A DNA stretch of 64,000 nt. It comes from an uncultured Alphaproteobacteria bacterium (GTDB lineage: Bacteria; Pseudomonadota; Alphaproteobacteria; RF32; CAG-239). Positions 1 to 8,440 of this stretch are shown here, piece by piece (position 1 is the stretch's first letter; each line of letters starts with the position of its first letter). Under the pieces are notes generated by a model that was not told where the DNA came from, did no database searches, and was given only the letters and a program-made list of their open reading frames with translations. The DNA lies in the NCBI GenBank assembly GCA_904501925.1, contig CAJGCO010000004.1, positions 18,965-82,964 on the forward strand. Reading direction: 5' to 3'. The translations under genes were made by a program, and so were the position numbers.

Positions 1-741
1 GCCACTATTTCTACTGAAATATCGCCTAAGATTATATCTAGATATAACTTATATACATCAGCACCAATTAATGCTCAAGCAACACAAAATATTAGTAGTG
101 GACAAGCTATGGATAAGCTAGAAAAAATTGCTAAACAAGTTTTACCCAAAGGTTTTAATATTAATTGGACAGACTTATCGCTTCAAGAAGCAGAAACACG
201 TGGAATTATTGGAGCATTAATTACATTTGCTGTTATTTTTTGTTATTTATTTCTTGTTGCACAATATGAAAGCTGGATGCTTGCTTTTTCTGTAATGTTC
301 TCAACCGTTTTTGCTGTTGGAGGCGCTTTGATTGGATTAAAAACATTTGGGCTTCCATTGAGCATTTATGCACAACTTGGCATTATTCTTTTAATTGGTC
401 TTGCGGCTAAAAATGCTATTTTAATAGTAGAATTTACAAAAGAATATAGAGAAAAAGGATATAGCATTTTAGAAGCATCAAAAAAAGGCGCTAGCGAAAG
501 ATTTAGAGCTGTTTTAATGACTGCTATGACTTTTATTTTGGGCGTATTTCCAATGATTATTGCCACTGGCCCTGGTGCAAACTCACAAATATCTATTGGT
601 GTTAGTGTTTTCTTTGGAATGCTTTTTGCAACAACTATTGGTATTATTTTTATACCAGCGCTTTTTTCAGTGTTTGAAAGCATTAAGGAGTATTTCTTTC
701 CTGTTAATAAATATAAAACAAAGGAAAACAAAGATGAATAG
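1..741 (+). CDS. RND multidrug efflux pump inner membrane subunit, C-terminal part
   Basis: The reading frame is open from base 1, so this is the last 246 residues of a gene beginning outside the window. The visible part matches AcrB/MexB-type HAE1 transporters: a periplasmic stretch with SRYNLYTSAPIN and SSGQAMDKL, then the last transmembrane helices, including the conserved GLAAKNAILIVEF helix and a GPGANSQISIGV segment. Such pumps are proton-driven trimers exporting drugs and amphiphiles through an outer membrane channel. The stop codon overlaps the start of the downstream channel gene by 8 bases, so the two are translationally coupled. Which of the AcrB relatives it is cannot be told from this fragment. 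Confidence 0.93.
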   Translation, partial: ATISTEISPKIISRYNLYTSAPINAQATQNISSGQAMDKLEKIAKQVLPKGFNINWTDLSLQEAETRGIIGALITFAVIFCYLFLVAQYESWMLAFSVMFSTVFAVGGALIGLKTFGLPLSIYAQLGIILLIGLAAKNAILIVEFTKEYREKGYSILEASKKGASERFRAVLMTAMTFILGVFPMIIATGPGANSQISIGVSVFFGMLFATTIGIIFIPALFSVFESIKEYFFPVNKYKTKENKDE

Positions 742-2140
742 AATTTTAATGTTACTTATTATAAATACCTTAGTTGCTTGTTCTGTTGGAGATGAGTATA
801 AAAGCAATGACTTCATATCTCAAACAGAGATAAAAGAAACTCTTAAAATAGGAAACACTGATAAAACAATTACACATAATTGGTTTGAAATATTCAACGA
901 TAAAGATTTAAATACACTACTCATATACGCAATAAATAGTAATTTTAGCATAAAACAAGGAATAGAAAGATTAAAACAATCTAGACTACAATATATGATA
1001 AAATCAAAATCATATTATCCGATGATAAACTCTCAAAACAATTATTCTTTCAGTAAAAGCAATAACATATCAAACACTTATTCTAACACCAATGACTTTA
1101 GAGTTGGATTTGATTTTTCTTGGGAGATAGATGTTTGGGGAAAAGGCAAACATATCAGCGAACAATATTATCAGTTATTAAAAAATGCTCAATATTCTAT
1201 AGCAAATATTAAAGTTATGATAATATCTGAAATTATATTAAACTACATAGAACTACGATCTACTCAGGAAAAACTTAGCATAGCCAACAAAAACTTATCG
1301 CTTCAAAATGCTATTTTAGATACAATTAAAGGAAAATATAATTCAGGAATTGAAACAGAACTAGCTTTAAGCCACGCTAATTTTGTTACTGAAAAGACAA
1401 AACAACTTATACCTGAATACAAATCACAAATTGAACAAAGCAAGAATGCTATTGCAACACTGCTTGGCGTCCTACCACAAAAACTACCAATAAACCTTGA
1501 AAAAACAAACAATAACATAGCATCAAAAACATTTAAATACAGTGTAAAAAAACTACACAAACTTCCTTTAAATATTATACAAACAAGACCTGATGTTGTT
1601 ATTGCCGAAACAAACATTAAAAAGCAAAACGCAATAGTAAACCAAGCAATTACAGATTTATATCCTGATATTAATCTAGATATGGCATGGGGGTTTATGA
1701 ATACAAGTGGCTCTAATTTATTTAATACTAAATCTCAAGTTTATAGCTATACACCTGAAATATACATTCCAATTTGGAATTGGGGACAACTAAAAAACAA
1801 CATTGAGCTACAAAAGAGCATAAAAGAAGAATATTTATTAAACTACAATGAAGCCGTTTTAACTGCAATACTAGAAATAAAAACAGCAATAGACACTATC
1901 AAACACACATACACCCAAAACAAACATGCTACAAATGCTTTAAATCAAATAAAAAACATATTAAAACTAACAAAAAATAAATATGAAAATGGGTTGATTG
2001 AATTTAGTGAACTAGCAAAAGCAGAGCAAAATTTACTTGATGCTCAAAATAATCTTATAGATAGCAATGCAAATATTATAAAAAACATTGCTGCTTTTTA
2101 TAAAGCGACAGGAGGCGGATATAATATTTATGAAAACTAG
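734..2140 (+). CDS. Outer membrane efflux lipoprotein, OprM/NodT type (TolC superfamily)
   Basis: The 468-residue product starts MNRILMLLIINTLVACSVG, a lipoprotein signal with lipobox LVAC. The ATG at 734 is preferred over longer upstream starts because it gives this signal and overlaps the pump gene's stop. Two outer-membrane-efflux repeats follow: the first holds the family stretch DFSWEIDVWGKGKH near residue 125, and a second-repeat ITDLYPDINLDMAWG-like stretch lies near residue 310. As in OprM/NodT proteins it should form a trimeric barrel-and-tunnel accepting substrate from the RND pump upstream. No periplasmic adaptor gene is visible; it may lie left of the window. The coding strand is strongly A- and C-rich, unlike plus-strand genes beyond 4.3 kb. 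Confidence 0.9.
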   Translation: MNRILMLLIINTLVACSVGDEYKSNDFISQTEIKETLKIGNTDKTITHNWFEIFNDKDLNTLLIYAINSNFSIKQGIERLKQSRLQYMIKSKSYYPMINSQNNYSFSKSNNISNTYSNTNDFRVGFDFSWEIDVWGKGKHISEQYYQLLKNAQYSIANIKVMIISEIILNYIELRSTQEKLSIANKNLSLQNAILDTIKGKYNSGIETELALSHANFVTEKTKQLIPEYKSQIEQSKNAIATLLGVLPQKLPINLEKTNNNIASKTFKYSVKKLHKLPLNIIQTRPDVVIAETNIKKQNAIVNQAITDLYPDINLDMAWGFMNTSGSNLFNTKSQVYSYTPEIYIPIWNWGQLKNNIELQKSIKEEYLLNYNEAVLTAILEIKTAIDTIKHTYTQNKHATNALNQIKNILKLTKNKYENGLIEFSELAKAEQNLLDAQNNLIDSNANIIKNIAAFYKATGGGYNIYEN

Positions 2141-2598
2141 TCGTAATGATATGTGTCATCAAAAGGAACGTCTTGATTTACACTTTGAGGCTTGTAAACA
2201 AACAAATTAGATGCCTCAGGAATATCCGTTGTACGTTCAACATAGCCTTTTCTTAGCATACATCTTTGATATGCTCTTGGACTTGACTTACTATCATTAC
2301 GAACAGAATTAACCATTATTGGCATAGCACCAGGGTATGGCACAAAACTTGCCCATATACCATGTTCTTTATGCCATTTTACAACAATATCATAACGTTG
2401 TTCTTCTGAGCGCAACCAACTCTTGAAGCTTGGGAAAAATTTTATAGGCTCTGCTTGACGCATGCATTCAGAATGATCTCTGGCAAATTTTACTCCACCG
2501 GTATTATATCTATCCCAATGAAAAACAACCTGTCCTTTTCCACTAGTACAAGAACAAAGCATTATAATTGATAGTATTGTTGTATATACTTTTTTCAT
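2137..2598 (-). CDS. Small lipoprotein of unknown function
   Basis: The 153-residue product begins MKKVYTTILSIIMLCSCTSG, a clear lipoprotein signal with lipobox LCSC. The mature part is polar, has no further membrane segment, and holds two more cysteines (in SECMRQ and QRCMLRKGY) that could pair in the periplasm. I do not recognise the family. The gene begins one base after the fzlA stop and lacks a strong ribosome site of its own, so it is probably translated from the fzlA message. Its 3' end overlaps the convergent efflux-channel gene by 4 bases. Confidence 0.75.
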   Translation of the reverse strand: MKKVYTTILSIIMLCSCTSGKGQVVFHWDRYNTGGVKFARDHSECMRQAEPIKFFPSFKSWLRSEEQRYDIVVKWHKEHGIWASFVPYPGAMPIMVNSVRNDSKSSPRAYQRCMLRKGYVERTTDIPEASNLFVYKPQSVNQDVPFDDTYHYD

Positions 2599-2599
2599 A

Positions 2600-3265
2600 T
2601 TAAAAATCCAAATTTGTATAATGTTTTGATGGAGGAATGCCTTTTATATTATCTTTTAGAATATCCTTAAAACTTGGTCTTGATTTTATTTTTGCATACC
2701 AAATTTTGGCATTTTTATACTTATCCCAAGAGATATCGCCTAGATAATCTATAACTGATAAATATGCTGCAACAGTTAAATCAGCTAAACTAACCTCATC
2801 GCTACAAATATAATTATTACATTCTGTTAGATAATCTACATATTCCATGTGGTAATGAAGGTTATTTAATCCTGCTTTTAAGATTTTTGAATCTGGGGCT
2901 TGGCGAAGATGAAAACGTTTTATAATTTTTTCATTTACTATGTATTTATACACTTCATTATAAAACTTGGTATCAAACCAATCAACAACTCGTCTAATAT
3001 CAGCTCTTTTTTTAGCATTTTCTGGCAATAACTTATATTGAGGGTTGCTTTCTTCTAAATATTCTGTAACAGCATAATTTCCAGAAACAACAACCCCATC
3101 AAAAACAAGTATTGGCAAATCTCCTGCAGGATTGATATCTAAAACATTCTTAGACATATTCCATGGTTCTTCTTCTTTTAACACAAACAACATCTTTTTT
3201 TCAGCCATAATAAGACGAGCCTTTCTTGATTGAGGCGATATACTATGATGAACCAAAAGAACCAT
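2600..3265 (-). CDS. fzlA: FzlA-type glutathione S-transferase-fold division protein
   Basis: This 221-residue protein has a thioredoxin-like N-terminal domain (HHSISPQSRKARLIMAEK, then INPAGDLPILVFDG and a YAVTEYLEE helix) and an all-helical C-terminal domain of the GST superfamily. Its tail, IPPSKHYTNLDF, resembles the conserved C-terminal extension of alphaproteobacterial FzlA, which in Caulobacter binds FtsZ filaments and is needed for constriction. I call it FzlA rather than a generic detoxifying GST from that tail and the KSRPSF stretch before it. The start is set by AAGGAGAG just upstream of the ATG. It is followed immediately by a small lipoprotein gene. The remaining doubt is that SspA-like or other GST relatives share the fold. 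Confidence 0.78.
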   Translation of the reverse strand: MVLLVHHSISPQSRKARLIMAEKKMLFVLKEEEPWNMSKNVLDINPAGDLPILVFDGVVVSGNYAVTEYLEESNPQYKLLPENAKKRADIRRVVDWFDTKFYNEVYKYIVNEKIIKRFHLRQAPDSKILKAGLNNLHYHMEYVDYLTECNNYICSDEVSLADLTVAAYLSVIDYLGDISWDKYKNAKIWYAKIKSRPSFKDILKDNIKGIPPSKHYTNLDF

Positions 3266-3335
3266 TTTTCTCTCCTTAATTTTGCGTTATACTATATCCT
3301 TATTTTATATTTTTCAAGCTTTTGTTTGATTGTTT

Positions 3336-4280
3336 TTAGTTATTCTCACCTTCTTGGGGTGTCGCAGAAGAATTAATATATTGAGGCGGAACAACCCCTT
3401 TAGTATTTTCTTTGTATCCTTCTAACATTTTTGTAAAAATCTCATCTCTTACACTTTTATATCTATTGCTTTTTAGATATTTTTTTAGCTGAGCAATTCT
3501 TGGCATATTAAGCATTTCTGCATCCAAACGAATAAACATCGGCATTTTCCAAATAGGTTCAACGCTATATCTAACATAAGGCCTTAAACCTACCTTATAC
3601 AAAGCTATTTGACTTGGATAGTATGTTCCAACCATAAAATCAACTTTTGATGTCATTATTTTTTCAAATGCTTCATCCCAGCTTTCAACTTCTTTTATAT
3701 TTAATCTAGAAAACTCACTTAATACATAATCAGAAAAACTATCTTGTTTTACATAAATTCCTCTATATTTTTTCAAATCCTCTTTTTCTTTTACATCCAA
3801 ATCTTTATCTGAAGGCACAATAAAGTGCACATTGTTTTCCATTATTGACGGATAAAGAAAATCATTCTTGCTATATTTATATTCTCTATAATATACCCCA
3901 ATAAGTCCCCTATAGGACTCCAAATCACGATAATCTCTTCTTTCAAAATCCTCCTCAACTAACGAAAAATCTCGACTATAACTTGAGATAGTTATTAATA
4001 TATGTTCTCTATCAAACAAATCTCTAAATATTTTATTGAAAATAGAACCATACTCTTTAGAGGAAAAAGGAAAATTATCTGGTTTTGCCAACATAAATAT
4101 ATTAAACTGATCCGTGTATATGTCTTTTGTTTTTTCACCTATATACAATGGCTCTTTATACCCGTTTTTTCTTGTATACGTTTCAGCTTTTTTAAATATT
4201 TCGGCATTATCAACAGCCTCGGCTCTTAGGTTTAAGCAGAAAAAACAGCAAAATATTGTTAGAAAACTAAATAACCTCAT
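3336..4280 (-). CDS. Periplasmic solute-binding-protein-like protein (family 3 type)
   Basis: The 314-residue product has a cleavable signal peptide (MRLFSFLTIFCCFFCLNLRA, cleavage near residue 20). The rest looks like a type-2 periplasmic binding fold: GLIGVYYREYKY resembles the first lobe, and the segment ending in YVLSEFSRLNIKEVESWDEAFEKIMTSKVDFMVGTYY resembles the hinge and second lobe of family 3 amino-acid-binding proteins. No ABC permease or ATPase lies beside it, so it may be an orphan sensor or a free-standing binding protein. A ribosome site TAGGAGC precedes the ATG. Substrate unknown. It is divergent from the ParA-like operon starting at 4381. Confidence 0.68.
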   Translation of the reverse strand: MRLFSFLTIFCCFFCLNLRAEAVDNAEIFKKAETYTRKNGYKEPLYIGEKTKDIYTDQFNIFMLAKPDNFPFSSKEYGSIFNKIFRDLFDREHILITISSYSRDFSLVEEDFERRDYRDLESYRGLIGVYYREYKYSKNDFLYPSIMENNVHFIVPSDKDLDVKEKEDLKKYRGIYVKQDSFSDYVLSEFSRLNIKEVESWDEAFEKIMTSKVDFMVGTYYPSQIALYKVGLRPYVRYSVEPIWKMPMFIRLDAEMLNMPRIAQLKKYLKSNRYKSVRDEIFTKMLEGYKENTKGVVPPQYINSSATPQEGENN

Positions 4281-4380
4281 TTATTTGCTCCTAGATAAAA
4301 AGAATTCTTTGATATTTAAAGTATAATTGTTATAGTGTTAAAAAATGATTTAATTTATCTGTTTTTATGAGGATTTTAGT

Positions 4381-5181
4381 TTGAAAGAAGTTTCGGATAT
4401 TATTTATAATAGCTTATTCTTGGAAACTATGCATAATAAGAATATTTATGCTCTTATTTCTGGGGCTGAAAATATTGGGGCTTCTTGGCTTGCTTTGACG
4501 CTTGCACACGCATTGAATAAACAAAAACAAAAAGTTTTAACCATTGATGGAATTGGAAACTATTCTAATATTCTAGAATATATATCCATTCAGAATCCAA
4601 TGTATATTGAAGAATATATCAAAGGTAGAAAAACATTAAATCAACTTGTTCTCGCTTATAGAAATCAAAACTTTAATATATTAACTGGAATGGCTGGTAA
4701 TAATTATATCAACTCATTACCTTTAGGACGAGCACAGGTTCTGACAAATGATATACAAATTATTGCTCAAAATTATGACCATACTTTTATTGATGCTGGA
4801 AGTGAAATAAATCCTAACAACCTATCTTTTTATAATATTGCAGATAATATTATTATTCTTTGTTCTGAAAACAATTCAGATATGGTTAGGACTTTTGATT
4901 TAATAAAAAATATTAATGAAGCCGGTATTCAGACTAACTATAGTTTGATTGTGAACAAGGTTAACTCTTATGAAGATGGTTATAAAGTGTATGAAAAATT
5001 AAGCAATGTTATTGAAAAAAACGGCTTGAATTTTCCTAGTTTGCTTGGTATTATTAGATTTGACACAAGAATTCGCGATACAATAAAAAATAAAGAACTT
5101 TTATTAAATCGTTATCCTGAATCGGAAGCAGCTATTGATATTTGCGAAATTGTAGAGAAAATTAAAAGAGGTATAAGATAA
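4381..5181 (+). CDS. ParA/MinD-like P-loop protein lacking the P-loop lysines
   Basis: The 266-residue product has the SIMIBI ATPase layout: a first strand and loop at ISGAENIGASWLALTLAHAL (about residues 26-45), a VLTIDGIGNYSN strand, a HTFIDAGSE strand matching the Walker B/DxxPP region, and an IVNKVNS strand near the nucleotide base. In the loop, KGGVGKT of ParA/MinD/FlhG is replaced by AENIGAS, so both the signature lysine and the Walker A lysine are alanines. It may bind nucleotide weakly or not at all. The TTG start at 4381 is chosen because GAGG lies 8 bases upstream; an internal ATG at 4429 would remove part of the N-terminus. The stop overlaps the next gene's ATG by one base. Confidence 0.7.
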   Translation: MKEVSDIIYNSLFLETMHNKNIYALISGAENIGASWLALTLAHALNKQKQKVLTIDGIGNYSNILEYISIQNPMYIEEYIKGRKTLNQLVLAYRNQNFNILTGMAGNNYINSLPLGRAQVLTNDIQIIAQNYDHTFIDAGSEINPNNLSFYNIADNIIILCSENNSDMVRTFDLIKNINEAGIQTNYSLIVNKVNSYEDGYKVYEKLSNVIEKNGLNFPSLLGIIRFDTRIRDTIKNKELLLNRYPESEAAIDICEIVEKIKRGIR

Positions 5182-6332
5182 TGGGTAACAATATAAAATT
5201 TGACGTGTTGGGATATTATAATCTTTTTAGTTTACCACAAAATGCTGGTGATGAGGAAATTAGGGCCAAATATAAAGAACTAGTAAAAAAGTGGCACCCC
5301 GATTATAATAAATCACCTGAAGCTATTGAAATATTTCAAAAAATATCTGTTGCGTATAATGTGTTAAAAGACGAAGAAAGTAGGCTTGCTTACATTTTAT
5401 TATCTATGGTTTATAACAAAAATAATATTCCAGATAAAAACTCTCTTGCTATTATAAAAAACATTCATCAGCAAGAAGATTTGAATATGCGAGCTTTTAG
5501 ATTAATTGAAATTACAGGAAAAGGTATTACACACAAATCAATAGATAAAGCATATTATTGTAGTCAATATGAAGCTGTTAGCGTTATTACAAATATTGCT
5601 AAACATAACTGGCTATATGGTTTTTGGGGAATATCTGCGTTTTTTGCTAACATTAGAGCTATTACAAGGAATTTATGTTCCATTAATGATAGAAAAGAAA
5701 ATATAAAACTATTTATTCATAATGCTCTTGCTTACTTAAATGAAAATAAAAACGAAGAAGCTTTAACTTTGTTTATGCTTGCAAAAGAATATGCAAATAA
5801 TGTTGAGATGGTTTATATTGATAAATATATTTCATTGTTAAAAAATAACAAACCTTTATTGTTAAAGAAGTGGAATTTTACAAAACTACAACGCTTGCAA
5901 CTGGTTTATCCGTTAGGAATAATTGTTGCTGTTATATTGGTTATTGGCTTTATATGCTTAAATAAATTTGAAAAAACTAGACAAGACACAACTGGAGTTA
6001 AACAAACGGTATTATTTAACAATGGTCAATCCATTTATAGCGACGTATCTGTTTCTAAGATTTTTGATATCCCTGTTGATTTGCAAGATAAAAACAGGCT
6101 TTATCACTTAACAGAAGATGCTGACGTCAGACATGGAGCCGATAATAGTTTTGATATCTATAAAAAAGTTAAAAAAGGAACAACTGTTAGATTAACTGGT
6201 TACACTGTTGATGAAAAGTGGTTAAGAATTATGCTTGATAATGGCGAAATGGGATTTGTTGAAAAACATAAAACAAAAAAGGGAATTGGTAACGAAATTC
6301 CTTTGTGGAGTAAAATTTATAAAGAAAACTAA
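5181..6332 (+). CDS. Membrane-anchored J-domain protein with C-terminal SH3-like domain
   Basis: This 383-residue protein begins with a J domain (about residues 9-70) that keeps the HPD tripeptide in KKWHPDYNK, so it should stimulate a DnaK-type chaperone. A helical middle part with a TPR-like stretch (NALAYLNENKNEEALTLFMLAKEYA) follows, then one transmembrane helix near residues 240-260 (LGIIVAVILVIGFICL). The last 75 residues look like a bacterial SH3 domain (DVRHGADNS, KGTTVRLTGY, WLRIMLDNGEMGFVE), often a peptidoglycan-binding module. The cytoplasmic J domain and outside SH3 domain imply a protein linking the chaperone system to the envelope. It is co-transcribed with the ParA-like gene (1-base overlap) and lies 13 bases before tgt. 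Confidence 0.8.
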   Translation: MGNNIKFDVLGYYNLFSLPQNAGDEEIRAKYKELVKKWHPDYNKSPEAIEIFQKISVAYNVLKDEESRLAYILLSMVYNKNNIPDKNSLAIIKNIHQQEDLNMRAFRLIEITGKGITHKSIDKAYYCSQYEAVSVITNIAKHNWLYGFWGISAFFANIRAITRNLCSINDRKENIKLFIHNALAYLNENKNEEALTLFMLAKEYANNVEMVYIDKYISLLKNNKPLLLKKWNFTKLQRLQLVYPLGIIVAVILVIGFICLNKFEKTRQDTTGVKQTVLFNNGQSIYSDVSVSKIFDIPVDLQDKNRLYHLTEDADVRHGADNSFDIYKKVKKGTTVRLTGYTVDEKWLRIMLDNGEMGFVEKHKTKKGIGNEIPLWSKIYKEN

Positions 6333-6345
6333 GTAAGGATAAAAA

Positions 6346-7470
6346 ATGTCGTTAAAATTTGAGATATTAAAATCACATAATAAATCAAGATTAGGTGAAT
6401 TACACACAAAGCATGGTGTTGTTAATACTCCTGCATTCATGCCTGTTGGTACATGTGGAACAGTTAAAGCAATGTTACCTGAATCTGTAGAATCTACTGG
6501 TGCTGAAATTATTTTAGGAAACACTTATCACTTAATGTTGCGTCCTGGTGCTGATTTAGTAGAGAAAATGGGGGGACTACATAAGTTTATGAATTGGCAT
6601 AAACCAATTTTAACTGATTCTGGCGGTTTTCAAGTTATGAGCTTGAAGGGATTGAGAAAGCTTAATGAAGATGGGGTAAAATTTAAATCTCATGTTGATG
6701 GTAAAGAATTCTTTTTATCGCCTGAAGAATCTATAAAAATTCAACATAAATTAGATTCAAATATTACAATGTGTTTTGATGAATGCACTCCGTTCCCTGC
6801 CACATATGATGAGGCAAAAAAATCTATGCAACGCTCTATGAGATGGGCTAAAAGAAGTAAAGATGCATTTGTAAATCGTGATGGATATGGTATTTTTGGT
6901 ATTCAACAAGGAAGTGTATTTAAAGATTTAAGAGAAGAATCTGCTAACTCTTTGAAAAACATTGGATTTGATGGATATGCCATTGGTGGGCTTGCTGTAG
7001 GTGAAGGACAAGAAAAGATGTTTGAAGTTCTTGATTATGCTCCTGAAATGTTACCAGAAGATAAACCTAGATATTTAATGGGTGTTGGAAAACCTGATGA
7101 TATTGTTGGCGCTGTGTTAAGAGGTGTTGATATGTTTGATTGTGTTATGCCTACACGCTCAGGAAGAACAGCTCAAGCTTTTACAGAATATGGACCTATA
7201 AATATTAGAAATGCTCGCCATAAAGAAGACCACCGCCCTATTGAAGAAGGTTGCGATTGTCCTTTATGTACAAATTATAGTAGGGCATATATTCATCACT
7301 TGCAAAAATGTAATGAAATTCTTGCTGTTATGCTTTTAAGTTGGCATAATATTAGATATTATGAAAGATTAATGCAAGGTATTCGTAAGGCTTTGAGTGA
7401 AGATAAGCTTGATGAATTTGTTGAAGATTTTTATAGAAAACAAAAACAAGGGGATATTGAGGAGTTATAA
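6346..7470 (+). CDS. tgt: Queuine/preQ1 tRNA-guanine transglycosylase
   Basis: The 374-residue enzyme exchanges guanine 34 of GUN-anticodon tRNAs for preQ1, the first tRNA-bound step of queuosine formation. It has full family length and hallmarks: LTDSGGFQVMSL near residue 90 (general acid/base Asp and substrate pocket), FGIQQGS, YAIGGLAVGEG, the nucleophile region FDCVMPTRSGR, and the zinc site CDCPLC near residue 303 with a downstream histidine (YIHHL). The usual GRNGQAFT reads GRTAQAFT, a small change beside the active-site loop. It follows the J-domain gene by 13 bases and precedes the LOG-family gene by one base, so the four genes look like one operon. No other queuosine gene is in the window. 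Confidence 0.97.
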   Translation: MSLKFEILKSHNKSRLGELHTKHGVVNTPAFMPVGTCGTVKAMLPESVESTGAEIILGNTYHLMLRPGADLVEKMGGLHKFMNWHKPILTDSGGFQVMSLKGLRKLNEDGVKFKSHVDGKEFFLSPEESIKIQHKLDSNITMCFDECTPFPATYDEAKKSMQRSMRWAKRSKDAFVNRDGYGIFGIQQGSVFKDLREESANSLKNIGFDGYAIGGLAVGEGQEKMFEVLDYAPEMLPEDKPRYLMGVGKPDDIVGAVLRGVDMFDCVMPTRSGRTAQAFTEYGPINIRNARHKEDHRPIEEGCDCPLCTNYSRAYIHHLQKCNEILAVMLLSWHNIRYYERLMQGIRKALSEDKLDEFVEDFYRKQKQGDIEEL

Positions 7471-7471
7471 T

Positions 7472-8431
7472 ATGGCTAGAAAAAAAACAGTTTGCGATGA
7501 CAAGAAAGGGCTTCTTTCCTCTTTTTTAAAGGAAAACCAAAAAGACGGTATTCGTGTTTTTGTTGCTGGTGGCTCTAGAGGTGGACATAATCCTATTTAT
7601 GTAAAAGAGACTTATGAGCTAGGAAAGGCTATTGTTCGTATGGGATTCAAGTTGGATTTTGGGCTTTCAAATTCTGGTATTATGGGGGCTGTTGCTAGAG
7701 GTGTTATGGATGCTTGGAATGAAAAGCAAAACTGCACTGATCAAGATTTGCCAATTCAAGGAATAACAACTGAAGAATATTTTAAGCTATATGACTCTGA
7801 AGATGCAATGTTAAAGCATATTAATGTGATTTTTGCAAAAACTTTAGAAGAAAGAAAGCAACGTTTACTTGATGCTGATTTTGTTGTATTTGCTCCTGGT
7901 GGCGTTGGAACGTTGGATGAACTTGCATATGATTGCGTTGCTATGCAGGATGGATTATTGGAGAAAAAACCTTTTATTCTTTATAATATTGGTGGGTTCT
8001 TTCACCACCTATTAGAATATTTGAAATCAATGGCAAATAAGGGGTTTGCTGATCCTGTACCATTTATTGTTGTTGACAATGATTTTGAGTTACAAGTTGC
8101 TTTTGAATTATTAAAATCAAAATATGGTAAATGCGAAGAAGATGGCAAAAAGGTTTATGCAAATGCAAGACAGTTAGTTTATGAATTACCTTATTTCATT
8201 AAGAAAAAGCTTGAAACAAATCAAGATATTATCGACCTTGTTAGATATGTTTGTGGAATAAGAGCTTTTGGTGATGAGGAAGAAAAAGCAACTCTTGAAA
8301 GTGATATAGAAACAGCATATCTAGAAAAAGAAATTGAGCGTATGTATGATCGACTTGCAAAAGCCGGAAGGGATACATCTGTTGTTAGTTATAAGTTATC
8401 AAGATTAAAAAGGCGAAAAAGAAATCTTTAA
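7472..8431 (+). CDS. LOG-family (lysine-decarboxylase-like) nucleotide phosphoribohydrolase
   Basis: The 319-residue product has a Rossmann-like core with FVAGGSRGG near the start and the diagnostic PGGVGTLDE motif of the TIGR00730/LOG family, which binds the phosphate of a nucleoside monophosphate and releases the base. The ATG at 7472 is chosen because GAGGAG lies just upstream at the end of tgt; an in-frame start 75 bases earlier would overlap tgt without benefit. About 100 residues follow the catalytic core, ending in a strongly basic tail (LSRLKRRKRNL) that is not typical of short LOG proteins and may bind nucleic acid. The true substrate is unknown; many bacterial members are misnamed lysine decarboxylases. 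Confidence 0.85.
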   Translation: MARKKTVCDDKKGLLSSFLKENQKDGIRVFVAGGSRGGHNPIYVKETYELGKAIVRMGFKLDFGLSNSGIMGAVARGVMDAWNEKQNCTDQDLPIQGITTEEYFKLYDSEDAMLKHINVIFAKTLEERKQRLLDADFVVFAPGGVGTLDELAYDCVAMQDGLLEKKPFILYNIGGFFHHLLEYLKSMANKGFADPVPFIVVDNDFELQVAFELLKSKYGKCEEDGKKVYANARQLVYELPYFIKKKLETNQDIIDLVRYVCGIRAFGDEEEKATLESDIETAYLEKEIERMYDRLAKAGRDTSVVSYKLSRLKRRKRNL

Positions 8432-8440
8432 GCACTTTAA

